Source: JAPULR01 sp965238215 (GTDB taxonomy: Bacteria > Chloroflexota > Dehalococcoidia > Lucifugimonadales > GCA-2712585). Taken from it: a DNA stretch of 64,000 bases. The notes under the pieces are model-generated. The model worked only from the letters and a program-made list of their open reading frames with translations. It did not search any database and had not been told where the DNA came from. The stretch is from contig OZ250180.1 in the NCBI GenBank assembly GCA_965238215.1, forward strand, positions 1,860,001 to 1,924,000, given 5' to 3'. This document shows positions 24,898 through 32,485 of this stretch, piece by piece (the stretch's first letter is position 1; each line of letters begins with the position of its first letter). Position numbers and translations under genes: made by a program.

Positions 24898-25431
24898 ATG
24901 AAAACACACAACTGGCAAACAAAGGCCCTCATCCTCTTCATAGCAGCAGTTGCTTTCTGCCTGACCACGGCTTGCGAGCCGTGGCAGGTTGAAAGGATCA
25001 TACCATCCGGGTCTTGTGTGAATGACGCGGCTCTGACGCCATCGGCGGAATTCCTAGACCTATATGAGAGATGGAAGGATGAGCGAGGCTTAGATGAAAA
25101 TACCTCGATGGAAGATTTGGCTAAGCTCCCAGGCTATTGGGACGCACGTAATGCAAGATTCGCCAGACTAGGGCCCAAATATGAGCAGATCGGTAACAAG
25201 ATCAATGCCGAATACACAGAACGGATCATGCGCCACCCCTTCTACCGCGGACGCGTTCTCTGGTACTTGGAAGATGAAAGAGGCTGGCTAACAGATACGG
25301 TAGTTCTTGAAATTGATGTTCACAAGGTGGTGAGTCCGTACAGGTTTCCACCGGGAGACCGAATTCCGGAATGCATGGATGGTGTACCAGTGATCTATTT
25401 TCTGAACCGGACATGGGCAACTCCTGGCTAA
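24898..25431 (+). CDS. Cassette 3 lipoprotein (most diverged)
   Basis: ATG 24898 follows AAAGGAGGTGACACCC; an in-frame ATG at 24847 would add a 17-residue basic leader. The signal peptide is the shared one (KTHNWQTKALILFIAAVAFC, then LTTAC). The mature part is the most diverged of the four (EPWQVERIIPSGSCVNDAAL...), yet it keeps the two Cys (SGSCVND, IPECMDGVPV) and the end WLTDTVVLEIDVHKVVSPYR, FPPGDRIPECMDGVPVIYF. 177 residues. Confidence 0.72.
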   Translation: MKTHNWQTKALILFIAAVAFCLTTACEPWQVERIIPSGSCVNDAALTPSAEFLDLYERWKDERGLDENTSMEDLAKLPGYWDARNARFARLGPKYEQIGNKINAEYTERIMRHPFYRGRVLWYLEDERGWLTDTVVLEIDVHKVVSPYRFPPGDRIPECMDGVPVIYFLNRTWATPG

Positions 25432-25469
25432 GTACAGAGCAAAAAATCTAGAATAAGGAGAAATAAGAA

Positions 25470-25652
25470 ATGGGACATCGCAGAACCAATCACAGACCCC
25501 TACGAGCCGGAATCGGTGTTACGCCGAATCTTGGAATACCAGGCTACGGCACGTTAACCGGCATTGCAAGACGAAATTCCGACGGCGTACTGGTTGCAGT
25601 AACCAACCTGCACATCATCATCGGCAACCCTATATTTACGCAATCTCTCTGA
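25470..25652 (+). pseudogene. Cassette 3 truncated protease start, 60 codons
   Basis: ATG 25470 follows AAGGAGAAATAAGAA. MGHRRTNHRPLRAGIGVTPN, then GYGTLTGIARRNSDG and LVAVTNLHII, matches the protease start and just passes the catalytic His (VTNLH), then ends IGNPIFTQSL. It lacks the Asp and Ser parts and must be inactive as a protease. Confidence 0.7.
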
Positions 25653-25761
25653 ATCTCGCTTCACCCCCACCAACGCTTCCTGCTTCTCCAACCCAATTTC
25701 CCAACCCCCCCGGCCCAAAGTGACACACCTGTTTGACAACAACGAACATACATACTATCCT
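25653..25761 (+). repeat. C-rich spacer and promoter of cassette 4 (97-bp direct repeat copy)
   Basis: 25663-25759 is a near-exact copy of 23844-23940. It ends in TTGACA (25733-25738), 17 bp, TATCCT (25756-25761). Confidence 0.75.
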
Positions 25762-25821
25762 CTATCCAATGAAGAGCACGAGAAGCTCAACAAAACCCGC
25801 CAACCAAAGGAGGTGACACCC

Positions 25822-26358
25822 ATGAAAACAACCAACTGGCAAACAAAGGCCCTCACGCTCTTCATCGCAGCCGCTGCCCTCTGGCTGGCAACCGCCTGCA
25901 CGACGTACTATCCCATCAACTATCCCGTTAACGGGATACGGGTAATATCTTCGGAACCATGCGAAATCGATGTACCCCTCGTGCCATCACAAGAATACGT
26001 CAAGCTCGCAGAGCAACTGAAGCAACTGGGAGATCAGGTTGATTACATGGAATCACGGGAGATAAAGATAAATGCGCGTGACGCGTGGTATGCAAGACTC
26101 AAGCCGGAATTCAACCGCATCCTGGAAGTCGTTCGAACCTACGCGGACCTGCTCAGGAAGTACCCCAACTTCGAACTGACAATAGTAGAAGAGATGAGAA
26201 CTTGGGATGGTGCGTGGACAGACAAGCTGGTTGTCGTAGTCTACGTTTCCCACTTGTTTGATCCCCGTACGATCCCTCCGGAAGAACGAATACCTAGTTG
26301 CATTGCCGGAGTCCCGGTGCATTTCATGGTCCAACCGACGGCAACCCCAGGCTACTAA
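25822..26358 (+). CDS. Cassette 4 lipoprotein
   Basis: ATG 25822 follows AAAGGAGGTGACACCC. The protein (178 residues) is closest to that of cassette 1: the signal peptide, LATACTTYYPINYPV and SSEPCEIDVPLVPSQEYVKL agree, while the middle (residues 67-115) differs. The end TDKLVVVVYVSHLFDPRTIP, RIPSCIAGVPVHFMV is conserved. It is the partner of the intact protease, 41 bp downstream. Role unknown; an export helper, inhibitor or folding domain for the protease is possible. Confidence 0.75.
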   Translation: MKTTNWQTKALTLFIAAAALWLATACTTYYPINYPVNGIRVISSEPCEIDVPLVPSQEYVKLAEQLKQLGDQVDYMESREIKINARDAWYARLKPEFNRILEVVRTYADLLRKYPNFELTIVEEMRTWDGAWTDKLVVVVYVSHLFDPRTIPPEERIPSCIAGVPVHFMVQPTATPGY

Positions 26359-26399
26359 CCAGATAAGCGTCCCAAAAATCAGAATTAAGGAGTTGAACA

Positions 26400-29300
26400 A
26401 TGGCTACAGATAGAACCCAAAATCACAGACCGCTCAGAGGCGGCATCGCCGTATGGCCCAGCACCGGCCAAGGCGCACGCGGAACATTGACCGCCGTGGC
26501 AAGGCGTGTCGGTTTGGATACAAAGGTGCTTGTAACGAACATTCACGTCGTCAGCACAAGTGCTGACAATTACACATTGACTGAGGGAGAGCATCTATAC
26601 CAAGGTGGCACTGATTCCTCAGACCGGATAGGCAAAACCTTCACTTACACGGACGGCACAAATAGTTGGCTTCCAGTGGTGTCATCCAGTAAATATCAGG
26701 ACGGAGAAGAGTACCGCAATGCGGGTGACATTACTCTGCTGGATGTCAAGGATGGCGTCGCTACTGACTTTGGCCTTCACGTGGATGATGGTTCTGGCGG
26801 GCATGAGCAGAGACCCATAGTGTTTCCACCTGTGAACCCTCTCCCAAACATGCGGGTGCAGGTTTTTGGTTCCGTCACCGGCCCGGGTGAAGCCCGCATC
26901 ACCGTTGTAGATGGCGACCAAGAGGCAAGGCGTATCGCAGTGAAGATTTCCGATACAGAGAAAATATACTACCGGTTTAAGAATACGGTCGTTCTAAATC
27001 GGGTGCCGCATCCCGGGCAGAAAGGTGATTCAGGGGCGGCTTGCGTATGGGAAGATGATGATGGCAATTATCGGATGGTGTGCATTCTATATGGAGGCAT
27101 TACAACTAAAAATCCAAGAACTGGAGAGCTTAGAAGCCTCACAGGATACGCCATGCCAGCCAGGTTAGCAGAATCACTCCTTGGGATATACTTCGGCGTA
27201 AAGGCTCCAACTGTCAACCTCGGCTTGGACATAAAAGTGGTGCCAGGCGCTCCCATCTATATTCCACCTACTGTGACTGCCGTCGAGCCAGATGCCACAA
27301 TCTCTTCATACAGATGGGAAGTCGTTGCGCCTTGGCCTGTCATTCAGGCCGTCGCTCCCTTCCTTCCAGATCTTACTCAGAGGAACCTTTACTTTAATGC
27401 CCCCGACCATGCTACCTACTTCGAGTTGAAACTCATCGTCACCGACAGCAACGGTGCCAAGGCCAGCAGCAAGATCCGTGTGCTAGTCAACAACCCCCCC
27501 ACCGCCAAACCCGGCATCAACCGGGTCGTCCCCGTCCACACGCCGCCAAGTCTCACCCCCGCGGTGACCCTCCTCGGCGCAGCCGAGGACCCCGACGCCG
27601 GCCACGTTGGAGACATGAGATACTCTTGGAGAGTAGACTCAGCCCCAGGCAGCAGCACCCGTTCAGCTACAACCGGCCCAACAATTACCTTGAGCGATGC
27701 CAACGTGGCGGAGCCTACCTTCACCCCCACCGCCATTGGCGACTACGTCTTCACCCTCACCGTCAAGGATCCCGGCGACCTCACCCACTCGGCCAGTGTC
27801 ACCATCCACGCCTGTCCCGCCAACGAGACCTCCGATTGGTTCGACACCGGCGAAACCCGGTGTCACAACAACGCCCTGCAGAAGCGGCAGACCCGGCGAC
27901 TAAGCAATGGCGTCATCGAGTTCCAGTGGATCGACGATCCGGACAACGAAGTCTGGGGAGCGTGGCAAGACACTTCAGCATCCCACCGCAACGAAGAGCC
28001 GGGAGACTGGATAAACAGAGGAGGGCCATCCGGCTTCTATAACGTCTCCTTCCAATCGCAGCAGCGGACCGTAGCCTACGAGAAACAGCAGCGGCGCACC
28101 AGCGCGTGCGGCAACACGGAGGAGAGATGGATAGCCGCGAGCCGTAGGGAATCACGAACCAAGCTGGCGGGAAGAACCCTATTCCGGCCGCGCACACCGA
28201 TAGACAGTCAGTGGGAAGTGCGGCGCATGAACAACCAGATCCAGGTGAAAGTGACCTCCCTGCCCCCCGTCTACGATGCCATCATAGAAATTCGTACGCG
28301 GCTGGAGAGTGGCAGCGGGTCGGATAGCGTCACCGTCATCAAGGCCATAGGGACAACCCTGAACAGCTGGGTGACGGTGCTTTCCAGCAGTGACGATAGG
28401 TGGAGCGAAGGGGAATGGACTGCGAAAATCCGGTTTGAGAACGACGAGAAGAACTCCAACTACTCAGCCACCAAGCCCGTCACCGCGCCGGCGGTGCCCA
28501 CCACTCCGCCGCCCCCAGTGAGGTGGGTTGACACGAATCCTCTCCAAATCCGAGGTTGTGGGCCTACCAGGGAGAAGCAGCAGGTGAACGCCAACAACAC
28601 CAGCGAGACCCGATGGGTAGCCGCCCCTGAAGACCTGGTTTGGGGTGAATTGGAGAACGATGGCGAGGCCACTGAAGTCACCACGGCCTGGGAAGACCAG
28701 GGCAGTCCCTCCCTGTTCGGTGGAGTGTGCAAGCAACTCCAGCGCCGCACTGCCACGACGACGCAGAACAAGCGCGAGAGGAACCAATGCGGCGGCTACA
28801 GGCCCGCTGAACCCGTTGTCATCGAGAGGACCGACTACCAGCGTGTCACAATTGCTGAAACCTGGGGCAACTGGCGCGATACCGGAAACACGCGTGAGCA
28901 CCCTGTTGAACTCATCATAGAGAAGGAGCAGGAGCGCTTCTCGTCCCCCTGCAACCGCAGAGAAACCCGGTGGGTAGCTTGTGCGTGGGAAGACGTAAGC
29001 CCACCCGAAACCCGCAACAGAGTCACAGGCAACTGGATGGATACGGGCAACCAGCGGGAGAACCAGGTGTTGCTCATCATTGAGAAGGAGCAGACCCGCA
29101 CCGTAACGTGGGAGAAGAAGCAGCAATGTACCGGTGGCGGCACCGATCTCTACAGATGGGTACCGACATCCAGGACCGAAACCCGGTGGGTAGCTTGTGC
29201 GTGGGAAGACGTAAGCCCACCCGAAACCCGCAATATAGTCGCAGGCAACTGGATGGACACGGGCAACCAGCGAGAGAACCAGGTTTTGCTCATCATGGAG

Positions 29301-30140
29301 AAAGAGCAAACACGCACCATCACTTGGGAGAAGAAGCAGCAATGTACCGGTGGCGGCGCCACTCTCTACAGATGGGTACCGACATCCAGGACCGAAACCC
29401 GGTGGAGGATAATACCGGAGGTCTGCGGCTCGTGGCGAGACGTGTCGGGAACGACCAGAGTCAAGACATACGGTACATACCGGAACGTGGTGCCTGCCGT
29501 ATACACTGGCTCCGGAGCCAGTCGGAGGAGGAAGCAGACCCGTACCAACACACGCGAGAAACAGCAGAGCTGCACCACCAACGCTCCCTACAACAACACC
29601 CGGTATCGTTGGATTGCGACTACCTCCACCACAGAAACTCGGTGGGTTGCTGCCCCGGTTGTTACTCATAGCTACCGTGACATAACCCCGGCCGTCTATT
29701 CCGGCTGTGGCCCAAACAGGAGAAGAAAACAAGAGTGCATCCGTCTCGGGCACGAGGACACCAGGTGGCGTTCAGCCTCAGAACCGGATCCCTGGGGTCG
29801 GTGGTACAACACGGGACATACCCGCAATAGGGTTGTTGGAAGTTGGACGAATACCAGCACATACAGGGGTTGCGGCCCAAATCGCGAAAGAAAGCAAACG
29901 CGTACTACCACTTGGGAAAATGAGCAAGAGCGGCAGAGTCATTGCGGCAACGTGGAAAGCAGATGGGTCTCAGATTCCAGCACGGACACCCAATGGGTTG
30001 CTGCCCCCGAAGCGGATCCCTGGGGACCGTGGACGGACACAGGTAACCAGCGCGAGAACCAGATACTGCTAATCATCGAGAAGCAGCAGAAGAGCACTTC
30101 CAGCTGCGGCAACGTCAAGTACAGATGGGTAGCCGTATAG
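26400..30140 (+). CDS. Giant trypsin-like protease with PKD-like domains and Trp/Arg repeat tail
   Basis: TAAGGAGTTGAACA precedes ATG 26400. Residues 1-270 form a chymotrypsin-fold protease: RPLRGGIAVW at the start, His49 (VTNIHVV), Asp110 (NAGDITLLD) and Ser211 (GDSGAACVW). The start is of the NAL1-like type. Residues about 275-480 hold two PKD/Ig-like domains (YRWEV..., YSWRV..., ending YVFTLTVKDPGDLTHSASVT). From about 480 to 1246 there is a ladder of W-x-D-T-G, R-E-N-Q-V-L-L-I-I-E-K, and R-W-V-A units with spaced Cys, recalling thrombospondin type 1 repeats, with one Fn3-like domain near 610-690. A 216-bp unit is tandemly duplicated (28962-29393). No signal peptide is visible. It is the only full-length protease in the array. 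Confidence 0.8.
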   Translation: MATDRTQNHRPLRGGIAVWPSTGQGARGTLTAVARRVGLDTKVLVTNIHVVSTSADNYTLTEGEHLYQGGTDSSDRIGKTFTYTDGTNSWLPVVSSSKYQDGEEYRNAGDITLLDVKDGVATDFGLHVDDGSGGHEQRPIVFPPVNPLPNMRVQVFGSVTGPGEARITVVDGDQEARRIAVKISDTEKIYYRFKNTVVLNRVPHPGQKGDSGAACVWEDDDGNYRMVCILYGGITTKNPRTGELRSLTGYAMPARLAESLLGIYFGVKAPTVNLGLDIKVVPGAPIYIPPTVTAVEPDATISSYRWEVVAPWPVIQAVAPFLPDLTQRNLYFNAPDHATYFELKLIVTDSNGAKASSKIRVLVNNPPTAKPGINRVVPVHTPPSLTPAVTLLGAAEDPDAGHVGDMRYSWRVDSAPGSSTRSATTGPTITLSDANVAEPTFTPTAIGDYVFTLTVKDPGDLTHSASVTIHACPANETSDWFDTGETRCHNNALQKRQTRRLSNGVIEFQWIDDPDNEVWGAWQDTSASHRNEEPGDWINRGGPSGFYNVSFQSQQRTVAYEKQQRRTSACGNTEERWIAASRRESRTKLAGRTLFRPRTPIDSQWEVRRMNNQIQVKVTSLPPVYDAIIEIRTRLESGSGSDSVTVIKAIGTTLNSWVTVLSSSDDRWSEGEWTAKIRFENDEKNSNYSATKPVTAPAVPTTPPPPVRWVDTNPLQIRGCGPTREKQQVNANNTSETRWVAAPEDLVWGELENDGEATEVTTAWEDQGSPSLFGGVCKQLQRRTATTTQNKRERNQCGGYRPAEPVVIERTDYQRVTIAETWGNWRDTGNTREHPVELIIEKEQERFSSPCNRRETRWVACAWEDVSPPETRNRVTGNWMDTGNQRENQVLLIIEKEQTRTVTWEKKQQCTGGGTDLYRWVPTSRTETRWVACAWEDVSPPETRNIVAGNWMDTGNQRENQVLLIMEKEQTRTITWEKKQQCTGGGATLYRWVPTSRTETRWRIIPEVCGSWRDVSGTTRVKTYGTYRNVVPAVYTGSGASRRRKQTRTNTREKQQSCTTNAPYNNTRYRWIATTSTTETRWVAAPVVTHSYRDITPAVYSGCGPNRRRKQECIRLGHEDTRWRSASEPDPWGRWYNTGHTRNRVVGSWTNTSTYRGCGPNRERKQTRTTTWENEQERQSHCGNVESRWVSDSSTDTQWVAAPEADPWGPWTDTGNQRENQILLIIEKQQKSTSSCGNVKYRWVAV

Positions 30141-30174
30141 GCCTCAGGCACTCCGGTTGCACTAACCAGCAAAA

Positions 30175-30205
30175 GGGGGGCGGCTCCGCCAAGGAGCCGC
30201 CCCCC
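30175..30205. terminator. Strong hairpin terminator after the protease
   Basis: GGGGGGCGGCTCC (30175-30187), loop GCCAA, GGAGCCGCCCCCC (30193-30205): perfect 13-bp stem. No T-run follows, but it lies between two converging genes and ends the array. Confidence 0.75.
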
Positions 30206-30238
30206 TCCTCCGCAATTCTTGATCCCTTAAGGAAACCC

Positions 30239-30880
30239 TCATCCCCCCGCCCTCCTCGCCGTCACCAGATACACCGGATCAGAAAACCCCTTCGGTGCCG
30301 GACTCCGGTCCTCCGCCCGAATCCCCTCATACCCTCCCGCCTTCTGCAGGTACATCTTCACCAACGTCATCCGCTGCTCGTCGCTGCACCCCTGCCATAT
30401 CCGCACCGCCTTGGTGGGGAACATCCGGTTGGAGAAAGTTATCACCAGGGGGCATCCGGGCCTGAGTATCCGGCACATGTCCCTGAACACCTCCACCGGA
30501 CGCGTCAGATATTGTACCGACACCGTCAGAATCACCCCTTCGAAGCGGGCGTCCTCAAACGGCAGTCGAGGCTCGCTGTTGACGTCATGGACAACGAAAT
30601 CGTCCAGCTGGGGGTTCTCCCGCATCTCTACGGCATTCAACCCCAGCCCCACCATCCGAGCTTTGACGAAATCCGCGGGTAGGTGGGACCGCCAGCTGCT
30701 CATCAGGTCCAGGATGACGCCGTTGGCGGGCAGGAATTCCTGAAATATGCGCCCTATCTGTTCGATGGCCTCGTCGTCGATGTGCACGACAAGCCGTGGC
30801 TCCCGGTAGAAAAGGGCGTCGTTGCCCTCGTCCATCCGGTCGAAGAAGTTGTCCTGCAAACCCGGTTCCACAAGGCCCAT
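30239..30880 (-). CDS. SAM-dependent methyltransferase, class I
   Basis: ATG 30880 gives MGLVEPGLQDNFFDRMDEGN; the longer frame adds an unlike basic stretch. Motif I appears as GVILDLMSSWRSHLP, an acidic residue follows strand 2 (GLGLNAVEM), then LPFEDARFEGVILTVSVQYL (motif post-II) and MCRILRPGCPLVITFSNRMF. These fit the Methyltransf_11-like group. The glycine-rich loop is weak (DLMSSW), as in some protein or lipid methyltransferases. The substrate is unknown. It faces the DsrE genes and may share the 30881-31012 promoter region. Confidence 0.78.
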   Translation of the reverse strand: MGLVEPGLQDNFFDRMDEGNDALFYREPRLVVHIDDEAIEQIGRIFQEFLPANGVILDLMSSWRSHLPADFVKARMVGLGLNAVEMRENPQLDDFVVHDVNSEPRLPFEDARFEGVILTVSVQYLTRPVEVFRDMCRILRPGCPLVITFSNRMFPTKAVRIWQGCSDEQRMTLVKMYLQKAGGYEGIRAEDRSPAPKGFSDPVYLVTARRAGG

Positions 30881-31012
30881 TCTACACGAAAAAACGCCTT
30901 GTTCTCGCCCGGCTTTCTTCTCTCGTTGACGATAAGCGCCCCCAATTGCTATAATGAGCCATCCCAAGGCAGCGTCCTAGCCTGACGCCTGCCTGCCTTG
31001 CGGGGGTGTTTC

Positions 31013-31348
31013 TTGGCCAACTACCTGCTTATTGAATCCCGCGACCCCTTTGAGTACGGCGACGCCCGCTATATGTACGACATGGCGGCAGACCTGGCTC
31101 GCAAGGGCAACAGCGTTACCCTCTTCCTCGTCCAGAACGGCGTCCTAGTTACCCGTCCTGGCGTGAGGAACAACCCCCTCAACCGCCTCTTCCAGCAGAG
31201 CCAGACCGTCAGGGTTCTGGCGGACGAGTTCTCCCTGCGGGAGCGCGGCATTCCCCCTACCCCTCTGGTGGGTGGCGTTGAGGTGGCCGACGTGGACTTC
31301 CTGGTGGACCTGCTGGCAGAAGAAGATACTAAGGCCCTTTGGCATTAA
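31013..31348 (+). CDS. DsrE-family protein 1
   Basis: TTG 31013 follows GCGGGGGTG and gives MANYLLIESRDPFEYGDARY, then MAADLARKGNSVTLFLVQNG, a DsrE-fold alpha/beta protein of 111 residues. It has no Cys at the usual sulfur-carrying site, so it may be a structural partner. The gene is first in a run of three DsrE-like genes in one direction. The longer TTG 30998 start is less likely. Confidence 0.72.
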   Translation: MANYLLIESRDPFEYGDARYMYDMAADLARKGNSVTLFLVQNGVLVTRPGVRNNPLNRLFQQSQTVRVLADEFSLRERGIPPTPLVGGVEVADVDFLVDLLAEEDTKALWH

Positions 31349-31430
31349 AGAGCCGTAGGATAGGACGAAATTGCCTTTGGTATCTTCCGACGTCATCATA
31401 CTGAAAACCCTTTGGCACTGAGGAGCAGCT

Positions 31431-31820
31431 ATGGCAACCATTACAATCGCCCTTATGGACCCGCCTTACGAGGCTGAAACCACCACCACGGCCATGCGAA
31501 TCATGGACGCCGCGGTGCGAAAGGGCCACCAGGTGAACGTGTTTGCCTACGAAGGCGCCGTCAACCTGACGATGAAAGACCAGGCCGCCCATCCCAATCC
31601 GGTTAAGGGCACCACCGCTGAGGAGGAAGACCACCCCTCCAGTTCCCGGTTCATCGCCGGCCTGCTCGCCACCGAGCAGGTGGACTGGATCAACTGCGGC
31701 CTCTGCGTCGACGAGCGCGGTTCCGGCAACTGGATAGACGGCGCCCGCCGCGGTGCGCCGGCGGACTTCTTCAAGTGGTCTCAGGAAAGCTCTAACACCC
31801 TGGTAATCGGCACCAAGTAG
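31431..31820 (+). CDS. DsrE/TusD-like sulfur-relay protein 2
   Basis: GAGGAGC precedes ATG 31431. The 129-residue protein begins MATITIALMDPPYEAETTTT and has AAVRKGHQVNVFAYEGAVNL, then the Cys pair DWINCGLCVDERG near residue 90. In DsrE/TusD a Cys in this region carries persulfide sulfur. The two Cys here (NCGLC) make it the likely sulfur acceptor of the set. It has 9 bp to the next gene. Confidence 0.8.
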   Translation: MATITIALMDPPYEAETTTTAMRIMDAAVRKGHQVNVFAYEGAVNLTMKDQAAHPNPVKGTTAEEEDHPSSSRFIAGLLATEQVDWINCGLCVDERGSGNWIDGARRGAPADFFKWSQESSNTLVIGTK

Positions 31821-31829
31821 GAGGGTCGC

Positions 31830-32213
31830 ATGTCCAAAATCCTTTCCATCGTGGAACGGGCCTACCACGGCACCCTGGAGGAGCAGGACGATACCATCCT
31901 CTGGATGTCTCACATTCTCAAGAACGCCGGGGCGGATATCTCCGTCCTCCTCCGCTCTAACGCCGTGAACTACGCCGTTAGGGGCCAGGATGCCAGCGGC
32001 ATAACCATCGGCGGCGTTCCACTTTCCAACCCCCCGAAGCTGGACGAGGACGTAGAGAGCCTCATTGGGGCGGGCGTGGATACATACGTGGTCAGGGAGG
32101 ACGTGGAAGACCGGGGCATCAGCGAGTCGGAGCTAGTTGATGGGATCAAGCTTGTTGACCGGGAAGGTCTGGCAGACCTCTTCGATGCCCACGACGCTAT
32201 CTGGCACTGGTAA
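31830..32213 (+). CDS. DsrE/DsrH-like sulfur-relay protein 3
   Basis: TAGGAGGGTCGC precedes ATG 31830. The 127-residue protein (MSKILSIVERAYHGTLEEQD, then LKNAGADISVLLRSNAVNYA, IGAGVDTYVVREDVEDRG) has the DsrE/DsrH fold and no Cys. With the two genes before it, it could make a hetero-oligomer like DsrEFH or TusBCD, which pass sulfur to tRNA modification or sulfur oxidation. No dsrC- or tusE-like gene is nearby. Confidence 0.75.
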   Translation: MSKILSIVERAYHGTLEEQDDTILWMSHILKNAGADISVLLRSNAVNYAVRGQDASGITIGGVPLSNPPKLDEDVESLIGAGVDTYVVREDVEDRGISESELVDGIKLVDREGLADLFDAHDAIWHW

Positions 32214-32358
32214 CCGCCCTCTAACTGCGCACAACCCATCCCCTCTTGTCCTCGCGGATGCGGGGGACCCATCTTCTCCCCTTCCCTAGTCCTCGCTCAT
32301 GGAGACCTTGGCATAACCGTCATTCCTCTGAAATTAGCCCGTTTCGCGCCTGGAAATC

Positions 32359-32381
32359 CCTTCCCCCTCGATGGGGGAAGG
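32359..32381. repeat. CCTTCCCCC hairpin dispersed repeat
   Basis: CCTTCCCCC TCGAT GGGGGAAGG, followed by TTAGGATGGGGGTGAA. Related copies at about 36182-36204, 37949-37972, 43526-43549, 43736-43759 and 43946-43969. Found only between genes. Confidence 0.8.
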
Positions 32382-32485
32382 TTAGGATGGGGGTGAACCC
32401 CGTGCACGACGACATTCCCCCCGGTAGAGGCAGTTCGAGAACCGCCTATTCCCCTCATCCCCGGGCCTTCTTCCCAAACGCTCCG

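Noticed and set aside
28464..29753. 429-codon open frame opposite the giant protease
   Set aside because: It mirrors the repeat tail; Leu/Val/Gly-rich composition comes from the reverse of the Glu/Lys/Arg/Asn repeats.
29696..30172. Short minus-strand frames near the end of the array
   Set aside because: Antisense to the repeat tail; same shadow effect as at 28464-29753.
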